8,965 bases of DNA from positions 1-8,965 of the forward strand of contig SLMV01000054.1 of the NCBI GenBank assembly GCA_007133365.1, given 5' to 3'. The DNA comes from Clostridia bacterium. Its GTDB lineage: Bacteria; Bacillota; Sulfobacillia; SLMV01. Positions 1 through 7,639 of the stretch are shown here, piece by piece. The translations under genes were made by a program, and so were the position numbers. The notes below the pieces were generated by a model. The model made no database searches. It worked only from the letters and a program-made list of their open reading frames with translations, and was not told the DNA's origin. How positions within the stretch are numbered: position 1 is the stretch's first letter; the number at the start of each line of letters is the position of its first letter.

Positions 1-1110
1 ATGGGCGACCTCGATGCTATTGTCGGCACCCATCGAGTTGGCATGCAACGTCTTCAGGATTTCTTGAATGATTACGCGCTCGATAATCTTCGCGCATTGT
101 CAGAAGAGATTATTGGACGCTCGGAGCGGGCCATGCGGCGAGCGATTGAGGCATTACCGGATGGTTCCTATGAGTATCAGCTCGTGACCGATGGTTATTT
201 TGAGCCTCACACGCTGGCGGTACAAATCCACGTCGAAGGCAGCGATATGTACTTTGATTTTGCCGGCACCTCCCCGCAACAAGAGAACGCGGCGATCAAT
301 ATTGCATTTAATATGACGTATGCTGGCACCGTTTATCCGATCAAATGCATGCTGACTCCTCGGATCCCCAATAACCAGGGGTTGACCGCTCCGCTTCATG
401 TGAGTGCTCCCGAGGGTTCGATCCTAAACTGTACGTTCCCAGCGCCGGTGAAAGCCCGGGCGAAGACGGCAAAACACATTACACCCTTAATTTTCAGTGC
501 CCTAGCACCATTATTGCCAGAAGAAACCATTGCACCATCGGGAGGGATCTTTCCCTTTTATTTTACCGGGGAAGACGCCCGATACACGGAGGAGACGTTT
601 AGTGTCCATGTGCTTCCCTACGGCGGCATGGGTGCGACCCTCGAAGAAGACGGATGGCCGCCGGTGGCCTTTCCGGATAATGGGACGATTACGCCCACGG
701 AGGTCATGGAGATGCAATGCCCGGTGCTGATGTGGCATAAGCGGATTTTGCCCGATTCCGGGGGGGCGGGGCGCCGCCGGGGTGGCCCGGCTCAAGAGTT
801 TTTGTTGGAGTGCCGCGCGGAACGTCCCATTACGCTCACCATTCGACCCGATGGTTTGGAATATGCAGTCCCGGGATTGAGCGGTGGGCAACCCGGTGCT
901 TTAGGTGAGGTTCTAGTCAACGGCAAACGGCTGGAGCGTTTCCCACCCATTACCTTGAGGTTTGGTGACAACGTGATTATCCGCACCCCGGGAGGCAGCG
1001 GATTCGGTTTCTCGGAGCATCGGGAGCAGGACCGGGTGCTAAAAGATGTTGCCAATGGCTATGTGACCCGAGAAGCCGCACGAACGATTTATGGAAGAGA
1101 GGAATGTTAA
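1..1110 (+). CDS. hyuB: Hydantoinase B / oxoprolinase family subunit, copy 1 (5' end outside window)
   Basis: This is the C-terminal 369 residues of a HyuB subunit. The family pairs with HyuA in ATP-dependent hydrolysis of cyclic amides (5-oxoprolinase, N-methylhydantoinase, caprolactamase) or in carboxylases of acetone/acetophenone type. The ATG at position 1 is not the start: it aligns with residue 183 of the complete HyuB at 4476-6170, so roughly 180 residues, including the likely metal-binding region, lie left of the window. Visible family blocks are FDFAGTSPQ (86-94), RIPNNQG (121-127), PYGGMGA (206-212), PDNGT (225-229), GRRRGG (257-262) and the C-terminal RTPGGSGFG (328-336). Hand alignment with the second copy is ungapped, about 268 of 365 residues identical. 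The TAA stop is followed one base later by the hyuA start, indicating one transcript and probable coupling. The substrate is unknown. Confidence 0.93.
   Translation: MGDLDAIVGTHRVGMQRLQDFLNDYALDNLRALSEEIIGRSERAMRRAIEALPDGSYEYQLVTDGYFEPHTLAVQIHVEGSDMYFDFAGTSPQQENAAINIAFNMTYAGTVYPIKCMLTPRIPNNQGLTAPLHVSAPEGSILNCTFPAPVKARAKTAKHITPLIFSALAPLLPEETIAPSGGIFPFYFTGEDARYTEETFSVHVLPYGGMGATLEEDGWPPVAFPDNGTITPTEVMEMQCPVLMWHKRILPDSGGAGRRRGGPAQEFLLECRAERPITLTIRPDGLEYAVPGLSGGQPGALGEVLVNGKRLERFPPITLRFGDNVIIRTPGGSGFGFSEHREQDRVLKDVANGYVTREAARTIYGREEC
1094..1104 (+). promoter_or_regulatory. Ribosome binding site deciding the hyuA start
   Basis: A purine-rich AGAGAGGA lies inside the last codons of hyuB and ends about 9 nt before the ATG at 1112. 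The earlier in-frame ATG at 1091 has no Shine-Dalgarno sequence in front of it and would add seven residues before the conserved N-terminus, so 1112 is preferred. Confidence 0.6.
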
Positions 1111-1111
1111 C

Positions 1112-3202
1112 ATGAGTGCCCGTTACAGCTTAGGCTTTGACATTGGTGGAACCTTCACAGACTTCGTTTTGGTCGATTCGGAAAGTGGCACGGTGGAGTT
1201 TTACAAAACGCTCACGACCCCGGACGATCCCTCGGAAGCCATCCGAACTGGAATTGATGTCTTGATGGACAGAACCGGGGCCTCGGGGCGTGATATTGAA
1301 AGAGCCATTCACGCCACCACGCTCATCACCAATGCGTTGATCGAGCGAAAAGGAGCGCGAACTGCCTTGGTGACCACCGAAGGATTTATCGATATTTTGG
1401 ATACGCAAAAAGAAATGCGCTATGACATTTATGATCTCCATTCGCCGCCCATTGAACCCCTCGTTCCGCGACCGCTTCGCTTTGGGGTCAAAGAGCGAAT
1501 GAACAACTTTGGTGACGTCATTCGCCCGATGGAACAGGAGAGCTTAGATACGACCATCGAGAGGCTTCGGGAGGCGGACGTCGAAGCCGTGGCAGTATGT
1601 TTTTTGCATTCTTATCAAAATCCCGCCCATGAGGAGGAGGCCGGTCAGGCCATCAAAGAATCCCTCGACGATGTCAGCGTTTCGCTAAGCAGTGAGGTGG
1701 CACCCGAGATTCGGGAATACGAGCGCATGTCGACGGTTGTGGCCAATGCCTACGTCCAGCCACTGACCCAAGGCTACATTGAAAAACTGAAAAAGGATTT
1801 GGCCGATGCCGGCTACATGCGGAGTTTGTACCTGATGCTTTCAAGCGGTGGGATTACGGTCCCGGAGACGGCGGAGGAATTCCCCATCCGTCTGGTGGAA
1901 TCGGGACCGGCGGCCGGTGCTTTAGCGGCCAGTTTCTTTGGGGCCCAACTGGGCCAGAGCGATTTGGTTTCATTTGACATGGGCGGCACTACCGCCAAGA
2001 TGTGCATGATCAAAGATGGCGAGCCATCCATGGCGCACACCTTTGAAATCGCTCGGGTTCATCGTTTTAAACGTGGCAGCGGTTTGCCCGTTCGGATTCC
2101 GGCCATCGAACTTATTGAGATCGGGGCCGGGGGCGGAAGCATCGCTTGGGTGGACCGAATGGGACTGTTGAAGGTGGGACCTCTTTCGGCCGGCGCCTCG
2201 CCCGGACCCGCGTGTTACGGCCTCGGAGGCGAGGAACCCACGGTCACGGATGCGAACCTGCTCCTCGGTTACCTAAACCCTGAGTATTTCTTGGGGGGCG
2301 ATATGGCCTTAGATGTCGAAGCAGCTGAGGAAGCCGTGGAAAAGGTCGCCCAAGCGGTAGACCTGAGCGTTGCTGAGGCGGCCTGGGGGATTCATCAAAT
2401 TGTAAATGAAAACATGATTTCGGCCACTCGAGTTCACATCGCAGAGCGAGGCGAGGATCCCCGAAACCTCACACTCTTGGCATTTGGTGGGGCCGGTCCC
2501 ATGCACGCGTATTCCATTGCAAAAGCGCTCAAGATGAAAGGTTATGTCTGTCCCGCAGGGGCGGGCGTGGCTTCGGCTTTGGGATTGCTCACCGCTCCGG
2601 TGGCTTTCGACTTTGCGCGTACCTATACCACGACGATTACGCAGGATAATCTCCCAACTTTGGATCAAGTATTTCGGGATTTGGTGGAGGAGGGCCGCGA
2701 GGTCTTGCGCGAGGCCGGTGTTGCCGATGACGACATGCGATTCGAATTCAGCGCCGACGTTCGCCATAAAGGGCAAGGTCATGATATCGTGGTGGACCTC
2801 CCCTGGGAGGATTTTGGTGCCATCGATATCGAACAAGACTTCAAACCTCATTTCTATGAAACGTATGAAACCCTCTATGGTCACGCCCACTATCACCTCG
2901 ATCTCGAGTTGATGACGTGTCGCGTGCGGGCCACCGGACCCCAGCCGACGGTCAATCTTCCCGAGAGCCCTTCGGATTCACCCGATGCATCGGTTGCATT
3001 GAAGGGGCAGCGGGCGATTTACTTGCCACAATGGAAAGGCTACCGGGAGGTCCCGACCTATGATCGCGCTCAACTTCCGGCTGGGGCCCGTTTCGCTGGT
3101 CCCGCCATTGTGGAGGAAAAGGAATCGACGGCTTTAATTGGACCGGATTGCGAATGCCGTGTGGATGAACATCTGAACCTGGTAACGTTGTTCAATTCAT
3201 AG
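1112..3202 (+). CDS. hyuA: Hydantoinase A / oxoprolinase family ATP-dependent subunit
   Basis: HyuA is the ATP-binding subunit of HyuAB-type enzymes; in characterised members it activates the amide or lactam by phosphorylation and HyuB completes hydrolysis. The protein is 696 residues from ATG 1112, a normal length for a stand-alone HyuA. The N-terminal actin/acetate-kinase-like fold carries the nucleotide motif GFDIGGTFTDF (8-18) and HATTLITNALIERKGA (67-82). The second half has VSFDMGGTTAK (286-296), EIGAGGGSIAWVD (336-348), SAGASPGPACYG (359-370) and AFGGAGPMHA (457-466). The C-terminal beta domain ends with GPAIVEEKEST (663-673). Two glycine-rich phosphate loops are as expected for an intact ATPase. 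It lies 1 nt behind hyuB copy 1 and about 90 nt before the deacylase. Motifs cannot separate hydantoinase, oxoprolinase, lactamase or carboxylase activity. No acetone-carboxylase gamma subunit is seen here. Confidence 0.95.
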   Translation: MSARYSLGFDIGGTFTDFVLVDSESGTVEFYKTLTTPDDPSEAIRTGIDVLMDRTGASGRDIERAIHATTLITNALIERKGARTALVTTEGFIDILDTQKEMRYDIYDLHSPPIEPLVPRPLRFGVKERMNNFGDVIRPMEQESLDTTIERLREADVEAVAVCFLHSYQNPAHEEEAGQAIKESLDDVSVSLSSEVAPEIREYERMSTVVANAYVQPLTQGYIEKLKKDLADAGYMRSLYLMLSSGGITVPETAEEFPIRLVESGPAAGALAASFFGAQLGQSDLVSFDMGGTTAKMCMIKDGEPSMAHTFEIARVHRFKRGSGLPVRIPAIELIEIGAGGGSIAWVDRMGLLKVGPLSAGASPGPACYGLGGEEPTVTDANLLLGYLNPEYFLGGDMALDVEAAEEAVEKVAQAVDLSVAEAAWGIHQIVNENMISATRVHIAERGEDPRNLTLLAFGGAGPMHAYSIAKALKMKGYVCPAGAGVASALGLLTAPVAFDFARTYTTTITQDNLPTLDQVFRDLVEEGREVLREAGVADDDMRFEFSADVRHKGQGHDIVVDLPWEDFGAIDIEQDFKPHFYETYETLYGHAHYHLDLELMTCRVRATGPQPTVNLPESPSDSPDASVALKGQRAIYLPQWKGYREVPTYDRAQLPAGARFAGPAIVEEKESTALIGPDCECRVDEHLNLVTLFNS

Positions 3203-3277
3203 CAGGAAATTCGACCCTCGTCTCGGAACGAAAAGACCATCATTGTCCGGCAACGTTAATGGATTGTTCTCGTGAGA

Positions 3278-3289
3278 AAGAAGGGTGAT
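3278..3289 (+). promoter_or_regulatory. Ribosome binding site supporting a TTG start for the deacylase
   Basis: The run AAGAAGGGTGAT resembles AAGGAGGTGAT and sits 5-9 nt before TTG at 3294. The in-frame GTG at 3285 lies inside this Shine-Dalgarno sequence and has no usable spacing, so it is less likely to be the start. Confidence 0.55.
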
Positions 3290-3293
3290 ACCG

Positions 3294-4343
3294 TTGATCA
3301 GCGTGTTTAATTGTGATGTCGAGCCAGGAACAAAAGTCTATGATTACGTCCACGCCGGGTACTTGGCGGGGAACACGGAGTGTCGGATCGGCTATGGTGT
3401 CTTTCACGGAGCGAAGGAAGGTCCGGTCCTGACCCTGATTTCTGCGCTTCATGGATGGGAACCGATGGGGACGGAGATTATTCGCCGGGCCATGCTGGAT
3501 GTTGATCCCAAAGAAATGACCGGCACGGTTGTGGTGATTCCGATTGCCAATCCCTTCTCTATGGAGTTTGGTGGGACGGCGGAATCTTCGGGACTTCAGG
3601 TGAACCCGGCCGACAGCCTTAATCTCAATCGCGTTTTTCCCGGACGAGGCGGATCGGGTTGGCTAACCGAACAGATCGCTCACCTGCTCACCGAAGAGTT
3701 GAGCCGGGTGTCGGATGTGGTTTTGGATTATCATGATGGCACATCATCGAACAATATGATCCCGCTCGTGACCTTCCCGGCTTATGAGACCACAATCGGA
3801 TATCCTAAAGGACTCAGCGCCCGTACTGAGGAATTGGCCAAGGCGGTTGGCGCGCAAGTTGGACGGCGTCGCGAGGGAGCCAAACCCAACAGCGGCACCA
3901 TTTCCACCGCGTTGGGTGCTCGGGGTGTCGTCACCATGATGCTCAGCGTTGCCGGATTGGGCCGCGTTGATGAGAACGTGGACGAAGGGGTTCGCTGTAC
4001 CAAGAACCTGATGAAGGCTCTGGGCATCATATCCGGCGAACCGGAGATGCCGGATTATCAGCTGTATTGTTCCGGCCCGCAGCACGAAGTCCTTTATACC
4101 AAGGCGGGAGGGTTCTTCTTTGCGGCCGAAGGTGCGCATCTTGGAGCGACGGTCGAGAAGGATCAGGAGTTGGGGGTTGTTTTGGATCCTCTCACGTCGG
4201 AGGTTCGTGAAGTCTTGCGGGCCCCATTTAAAGGGGTTCTGGGGATGTTCCGCGGTAAAATGGTGACGAATCCCGGCGGCATGCTCGGACATTTGGCGAA
4301 CTTAGATGATTATTATTGGAGTCGCGGTAATTTACCCAAGTAA
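3294..4343 (+). CDS. M14-family deacylase, succinylglutamate desuccinylase / aspartoacylase-like
   Basis: This zinc-hydrolase-like protein of 349 residues (TTG start) belongs to the AstE/AspA group, whose members cleave N-acyl groups from amino acids or related amines in the cytoplasm. Visible features are the first zinc motif HGWEP with H53 and E56, the family signature LNLNRVFPG (109-117) including N112 and R113, the third zinc ligand H147 in LDYHDG (144-149), and a C-terminal beta domain (about 255-349) containing FKGVLGMFRG. There is no signal peptide. The expected catalytic Glu, usually in an ELGGGGR-like segment, aligns with Ser218 in MLSVAGLGRVD, so activity or mechanism may differ. 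The gene follows hyuA by about 90 nt on the same strand and is followed by a strong hairpin. A role in deacylating a product of the HyuAB reaction is inference. The fold assignment is firm; the substrate is not known. Confidence 0.85.
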   Translation: MISVFNCDVEPGTKVYDYVHAGYLAGNTECRIGYGVFHGAKEGPVLTLISALHGWEPMGTEIIRRAMLDVDPKEMTGTVVVIPIANPFSMEFGGTAESSGLQVNPADSLNLNRVFPGRGGSGWLTEQIAHLLTEELSRVSDVVLDYHDGTSSNNMIPLVTFPAYETTIGYPKGLSARTEELAKAVGAQVGRRREGAKPNSGTISTALGARGVVTMMLSVAGLGRVDENVDEGVRCTKNLMKALGIISGEPEMPDYQLYCSGPQHEVLYTKAGGFFFAAEGAHLGATVEKDQELGVVLDPLTSEVREVLRAPFKGVLGMFRGKMVTNPGGMLGHLANLDDYYWSRGNLPK

Positions 4344-4351
4344 CGAGCGAT

Positions 4352-4383
4352 GGCGGGAGGCGGTTCTGAAACCGCCTTCCGCT
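4352..4383 (+). repeat. Strong GC-rich hairpin after the deacylase gene
   Basis: Positions 4353-4365 pair with 4370-4382 over 13 bp with one G-U pair around a CTGA loop; 4352/4383 can add a G-U. It starts 9 nt after the deacylase stop. No T-run follows on either strand, so it is either a weak or factor-assisted terminator or an mRNA 3'-stabilising structure. It resembles the hairpin at 6200-6228. Confidence 0.75.
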
Positions 4384-4401
4384 GATTCTGGCCCGAAATT
4401 A

Positions 4402-4429
4402 TTGACTTGATTGTCCCGCAATTTATCAA
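4402..4429 (+). promoter_or_regulatory. Candidate sigma-A-type promoter for hyuB copy 2
   Basis: The -35 element TTGACT (4402-4407, five of six consensus bases) is followed by a 16-bp spacer and the -10 element TATCAA (4424-4429, four of six). The predicted start is near 4436, about 40 nt before the ATG and upstream of the ribosome binding site. Its position just after the hairpin suggests that the second hyuB is its own transcription unit. Based only on consensus matching. Confidence 0.4.
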
Positions 4430-4457
4430 ACGATCGTAGAGGCAATCCAATGTTTTT

Positions 4458-4464
4458 GAGGAGG
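4458..4464 (+). promoter_or_regulatory. Ribosome binding site of hyuB copy 2
   Basis: GAGGAGG is a near-perfect Shine-Dalgarno sequence 11 nt before ATG 4476. A TTG at 4471 is out of frame and meets a stop within two codons. Confidence 0.7.
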
Positions 4465-4475
4465 CACCTGTTGAT

Positions 4476-6170
4476 ATGACGTCTACTGAATCGACCCTCG
4501 ATCCTATCACCCTCGAAGTTCAGTGGCAGCGACTCATTACCATTGTCGATGAGATTGATACCGCAACCATCCGAACATCCTTTTCCACCATTGTCGGCGA
4601 AAGCCACGATTTTGGTTGTGTCTTGATGGATGCCAAGGGCCGGGGGTTGGCTCAAGCGCAGTGGAGCCCTCCGGGTTTTTGCACCATGATGCCGAGAACG
4701 ACGCGAAAAATGCTCAAAAAGTTCCCGCCGGAAACGCTCCGACCCGGGGACGTCTTAATAACGAACGACCCGTGGATTGGGAGTGCTCATCTTCCGGATT
4801 ACAACTTGATCACCCCGGTTTTCTACCAGGACGAACTGATTGCCTTTTTGGGGACGACGGCGCACGTCTCGGATGTTGGCGGACATCGGGGCGATCTTGA
4901 GGCGGTGGATGTGTTTCAGGAAGGAACGCGCGTACCGCCGACCTTCTTCTATCGTGACGGCCGATCGGTTGAGCTGATCCATGAGTTTATTTCGGCCAAT
5001 TGCCGGGTGCCTGAGTTGGTGATGGGGGATTTGGATGCCATTGTCGGTACCCATCGCGTTGGCATCGGGCGTCTACTCGATTTCATGCGCGATTACAACT
5101 TGAACGATTTGAAAGAGTTAGCCGAGGAAATCATCGGCCGATCGGAACGTGCTATGCGGGATGCCATTCGGGAGCTACCGGATGGCGACTATGCGTTTGA
5201 AAAGGTGATTGACGGGTATTTCGAGCCCCTGACGATGAAGGTGACGGTGTCCGTTCGGGATAGTGAAATGTACTTTGATTTTTCAGGGACCTCACCCCAG
5301 CAAGAAAATGCCGCCATTAATATCGCCTATAGTATGACCCATGCCGCCACAGTCTATCCTATCAAATGCATGCTGACGCCGCGAATACCGAATAATCACG
5401 GGTTGATTGCGCCCCTTCACGTCGAGGTGCCCGAAGGATCGATCCTAAACTGCAAGTTCCCGGCTCCGGTGAAGGCCAGGGCTAAGATCAATAAGCACAC
5501 AGCACCGTTGATCTTCAGCGCGTTGGCACCCGTTTTACCCGGCGAAACCATTGCACCCGGAGGCGGTATTTTTCCATTTTATTTTGCCGGAAACGATTCG
5601 CGTTACAGCGAGGATACGTTTACGGTTCACGTGCTTCCTTACGGCGGGATGGGGGCGACCCGAGATCAGGATGGTTGGCCGCCCGTCGCGTTCCCCGATA
5701 ATGGGACGTTGACGCCAACGGAAGTGATGGAAATGCAGTGTCCGGTGGTGATGTGGCATAAACGAATTGTGCCAGATTCTGGAGGTCCGGGGCGACGGCG
5801 CGGCGGACCGGCCGAGGAGTACTTATTGGAATGTCGGGGGGAGAAGCCGATCACCCTGACGGTTCGCCCGGATACGCTGGAGTACCCGATTGAGGGGTTG
5901 GAAGGCGGGCATCCCGGTTCGCTTGGGGCCGTCATTGTTAACGGAGAGCCCCAAAAGCGGTTTCCACCCATCGAAATGCGACCCAAGGATCAGGTCATCA
6001 TTCGGACCCCGGGGGGATGTGGTTTCGGCAATCCGAAAGAACGCGAACGCGAACGGGTCCTTGCGGATCTTAGGTATGGCTATATAACAGAGAAGGCGGC
6101 CCGGGATATCTACGGTTATCAGGATATTGCGAGGTATCCGGGACACGGCCGAGCGGCTGACGCCGACTAA
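4476..6170 (+). CDS. hyuB: Hydantoinase B / oxoprolinase family subunit, copy 2 (complete)
   Basis: This is a full-length HyuB of 564 residues, normal for the family, starting at an ATG with a strong ribosome binding site. The N-terminal half carries candidate metal-site residues in conserved surroundings: H44/D45 in GESHDFG, H105 and D108 in NDPWIGSAHLPD (97-108), and H130 and D133 in AHVSDVGG (129-136). From residue 183 it aligns without gaps with copy 1 at about 73% identity, including FDFSGTSPQ, PYGGMGA, PDNGT, GRRRGG and RTPGGCGFG. Its tail is about 14 residues longer than that of copy 1. No hyuA follows it; the only HyuA visible is the one at 1112, so it may share that partner, pair with a HyuA elsewhere, or act on a different substrate. 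It has a candidate promoter at 4402-4429 and a strong hairpin 29 nt after its stop. Confidence 0.95.
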   Translation: MTSTESTLDPITLEVQWQRLITIVDEIDTATIRTSFSTIVGESHDFGCVLMDAKGRGLAQAQWSPPGFCTMMPRTTRKMLKKFPPETLRPGDVLITNDPWIGSAHLPDYNLITPVFYQDELIAFLGTTAHVSDVGGHRGDLEAVDVFQEGTRVPPTFFYRDGRSVELIHEFISANCRVPELVMGDLDAIVGTHRVGIGRLLDFMRDYNLNDLKELAEEIIGRSERAMRDAIRELPDGDYAFEKVIDGYFEPLTMKVTVSVRDSEMYFDFSGTSPQQENAAINIAYSMTHAATVYPIKCMLTPRIPNNHGLIAPLHVEVPEGSILNCKFPAPVKARAKINKHTAPLIFSALAPVLPGETIAPGGGIFPFYFAGNDSRYSEDTFTVHVLPYGGMGATRDQDGWPPVAFPDNGTLTPTEVMEMQCPVVMWHKRIVPDSGGPGRRRGGPAEEYLLECRGEKPITLTVRPDTLEYPIEGLEGGHPGSLGAVIVNGEPQKRFPPIEMRPKDQVIIRTPGGCGFGNPKERERERVLADLRYGYITEKAARDIYGYQDIARYPGHGRAADAD

Positions 6171-6199
6171 ATCGTTTTGGGAAAACCGAATAATCGCTT

Positions 6200-6228
6200 A
6201 TGGGAGCGGCTTCAAAAACCGCTCCCAT
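6200..6228 (+). terminator. Perfect 10-bp hairpin after hyuB copy 2, probable terminator
   Basis: Positions 6200-6209 pair perfectly with 6219-6228 around a 9-nt loop, 29 nt after the hyuB stop. It is followed by TGTTATT, a weak U-tract, so termination is plausible but not textbook. Stem and loop resemble the hairpin at 4352-4383. Confidence 0.6.
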
Positions 6229-6276
6229 TGTTATTGGGTCATGCCCAAAAGAGGGGATGCGATCAATCGTAATGAG

Positions 6277-6508
6277 AAAGGAGATCCTTTGATTATGGCA
6301 GCTGCGGGCAAGTCGATGTTCTATAAGAGCACACGTTCTCGTAAGCATTTAGAAATCGCCGACCAAGTTCTACCAAATCTTGGCTGCAGTCTTGATTGAA
6401 GGCGCCCAACCTTCAGTGGTTAACACTCCCCACGTAATGCATTCCGTGCTCTCTTTTTGCGCGATGGCCAAAGACACGATGGATGAAACCGAAGGTCTCA
6501 GGTGCTGA
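6277..6508 (+). pseudogene. Possible broken small gene behind a strong ribosome binding site (unidentified)
   Basis: AAAGGAGAT (6277-6285) is a strong Shine-Dalgarno sequence 9-11 nt before ATG 6295, with TTG 6289 also in frame. The frame runs for 34 residues, including KSTRSRKHLEIADQVLPNL, and stops at 6397-6399. An overlapping +1 frame then stays open from after a stop at about 6350 to TGA 6506-6508 and reads ILAAVLIEGAQPSVVNT and onward, with a composition that looks protein-like. The join IADQVLPNL/AAVLIEGAQP would need a single-base shift near 6375-6382. The first part faintly resembles the N-terminus of a GntR/FadR-type regulator, but no recognition helix is convincing. It may be a decayed gene or chance open frames; I do not recognise it. 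Confidence 0.25.
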
Positions 6509-6666
6509 CGAACGGGGGCATCTGTTTGATCCGACCGGGGATGTTTGTCAGTCATGAGAAACTCGGGCTATTTAGAGAGTCCCAGAGGAACTCCGAAGGG
6601 CAACGAAAGGGGCGTGAGGGGAAGGTTAGTATTTCCGGGGACAAATAAACTGGACGCGTGGAATAT
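6509..6666. other. Intergenic sequence between convergent units, no supported gene
   Basis: Together with 6229-6508 this separates the convergent hyu and dpp units. Short open frames occur in all registers, but none has a ribosome binding site or a recognisable motif. I see no promoter or repeat that I would defend. Confidence 0.5.
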
Positions 6667-6701
6667 GAAAAACGGGAGGCCGACTGTGGTCGACCTCCCG
6701 T
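6667..6701 (-). terminator. Intrinsic terminator of the dppBC operon
   Basis: Read on the minus strand, 6701-6689 pairs with 6684-6672 over 13 bp (one U-G pair) around a 4-nt CACA loop, followed directly by TTTTTC. It starts 32 nt after the dppC stop. The wobble is a true pair only in the minus-strand transcript (C-A in the plus one), and the T-run lies on the minus side, so orientation is clear. It shows that the operon ends after dppC. Confidence 0.9.
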
Positions 6702-6732
6702 GTGTACGCCTGATTGGAATAGGCAGATGTGT

Positions 6733-7623
6733 TTAAGTTCCGCGCAGTTTGGGATCAAGGATGTCTCGTACCCAGTCCCCGAGGAACACGATGCCGAGAA
6801 CAGTGAAAGCAATGGCAAGTCCAGGGAGGACTGCCATCCACCAACTGGTTGCGACATATTCACGACCGTACGCAACCATCCGTCCCCATGTTACGGCATC
6901 TTGAGGGCCAAGGCCGAGGAAACTGAGTGCTGATTCGGCCATGACCACGGTGGCAACCGAGACGGTGGCCAGCGCCAGTGAGGACTGAATGACATTCGGC
7001 ATGATGTGCTTGAACATGATCCTGAGGTCGTTAACGCCAACGGCGCGGGCTGCTTGCACGTAGTCGATGGTTTTAGCCTGCATGGTTTCCCCTCGGACGA
7101 TACGCGAATAGGTCCGCCACCAAGTGAGGGAAAACACAATGATAATGGTCTGCACTGACGGTCCGAGGACCGCAATGAGCGCCATGAGAACGACGATGGA
7201 GGGAATGGATTGAAGCACATCCACAATCCGCATTAGGATGGTATCGATAATTCCCCCATACCATCCGGCTACCAGTCCCAATGAAACTCCGATCATAAAT
7301 GAGAATCCAACGGATAAGACACCGATTTGGAGCGACAACCGCGATCCATAAGCCAACTGGCTCCAAATGTCACGTCCCAATTGATCCGTGCCCAGGATGT
7401 TGGCCCAGGTGCCTCCGTCTTGGAAGACCGGTGGCGTGAAACGGTTGGTAATGTCGATTTTCATGGGATCATGGGTCGCGATCCAAGGGGCAAAAACGGC
7501 AACGATCAGAACGGCCAGGAACATGATCATACCCGTCGTTCCGACGGGGCTACGCCGGACTCGTTTATACCATAGTGAAAAGAAAGGCCGGATTTGGCTT
7601 CTTAGCGTCTTCTTGGTTTGCAT
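6733..7623 (-). CDS. dppC: Oligopeptide/dipeptide-type ABC transporter permease, DppC/OppC family
   Basis: This is one of the two inner-membrane permease subunits of a peptide/nickel-type ABC importer. It has 296 residues, a normal length. The N-terminal OppC-type region has a membrane helix at about 30-50, followed by the family motif GTDQLGRDI (78-86). The transport domain has helices at about 98-120, 143-166 and 213-232. The EAA loop that docks on the ATPase reads QAARAVGVNDLRIMFKHIMP (190-209). Then come FLGLGP (235-240) and the C-terminal GDWVRDILDPKLR (282-294). The ATG at 7623 has AGGAGG (7635-7640) 11 nt upstream, overlapping the dppB stop, so the two genes are probably translationally coupled. 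Substrate specificity is set mainly by a binding protein not present here; known relatives carry peptides, nickel, opines or glutathione. Confidence 0.96.
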   Translation of the reverse strand: MQTKKTLRSQIRPFFSLWYKRVRRSPVGTTGMIMFLAVLIVAVFAPWIATHDPMKIDITNRFTPPVFQDGGTWANILGTDQLGRDIWSQLAYGSRLSLQIGVLSVGFSFMIGVSLGLVAGWYGGIIDTILMRIVDVLQSIPSIVVLMALIAVLGPSVQTIIIVFSLTWWRTYSRIVRGETMQAKTIDYVQAARAVGVNDLRIMFKHIMPNVIQSSLALATVSVATVVMAESALSFLGLGPQDAVTWGRMVAYGREYVATSWWMAVLPGLAIAFTVLGIVFLGDWVRDILDPKLRGT

Positions 7624-7639
7624 TTAAGTCCATTCCTCC

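Noticed and set aside
1..3. ATG at position 1 as the true start of hyuB copy 1
   Set aside because: It aligns with Met183 of the complete paralog; the gene continues left of the window.
1091..1093. ATG 1091 as the hyuA start
   Set aside because: It has no ribosome binding site in front and adds seven non-conserved residues; ATG 1112 has AGAGAGGA at good spacing.
2309..2896. 195-residue minus-strand open frame inside hyuA
   Set aside because: It lies fully antisense to a clear coding gene, and its translation shows no family motif.
3744..4292. 182-residue minus-strand open frame inside the deacylase gene
   Set aside because: A shadow of the real gene without motifs or a ribosome binding site.
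6229..6666. Remnant of a second hyuA after hyuB copy 2
   Set aside because: No HyuA motif (such as DIGGTFTD or GGAGP) is present in the frames I read.
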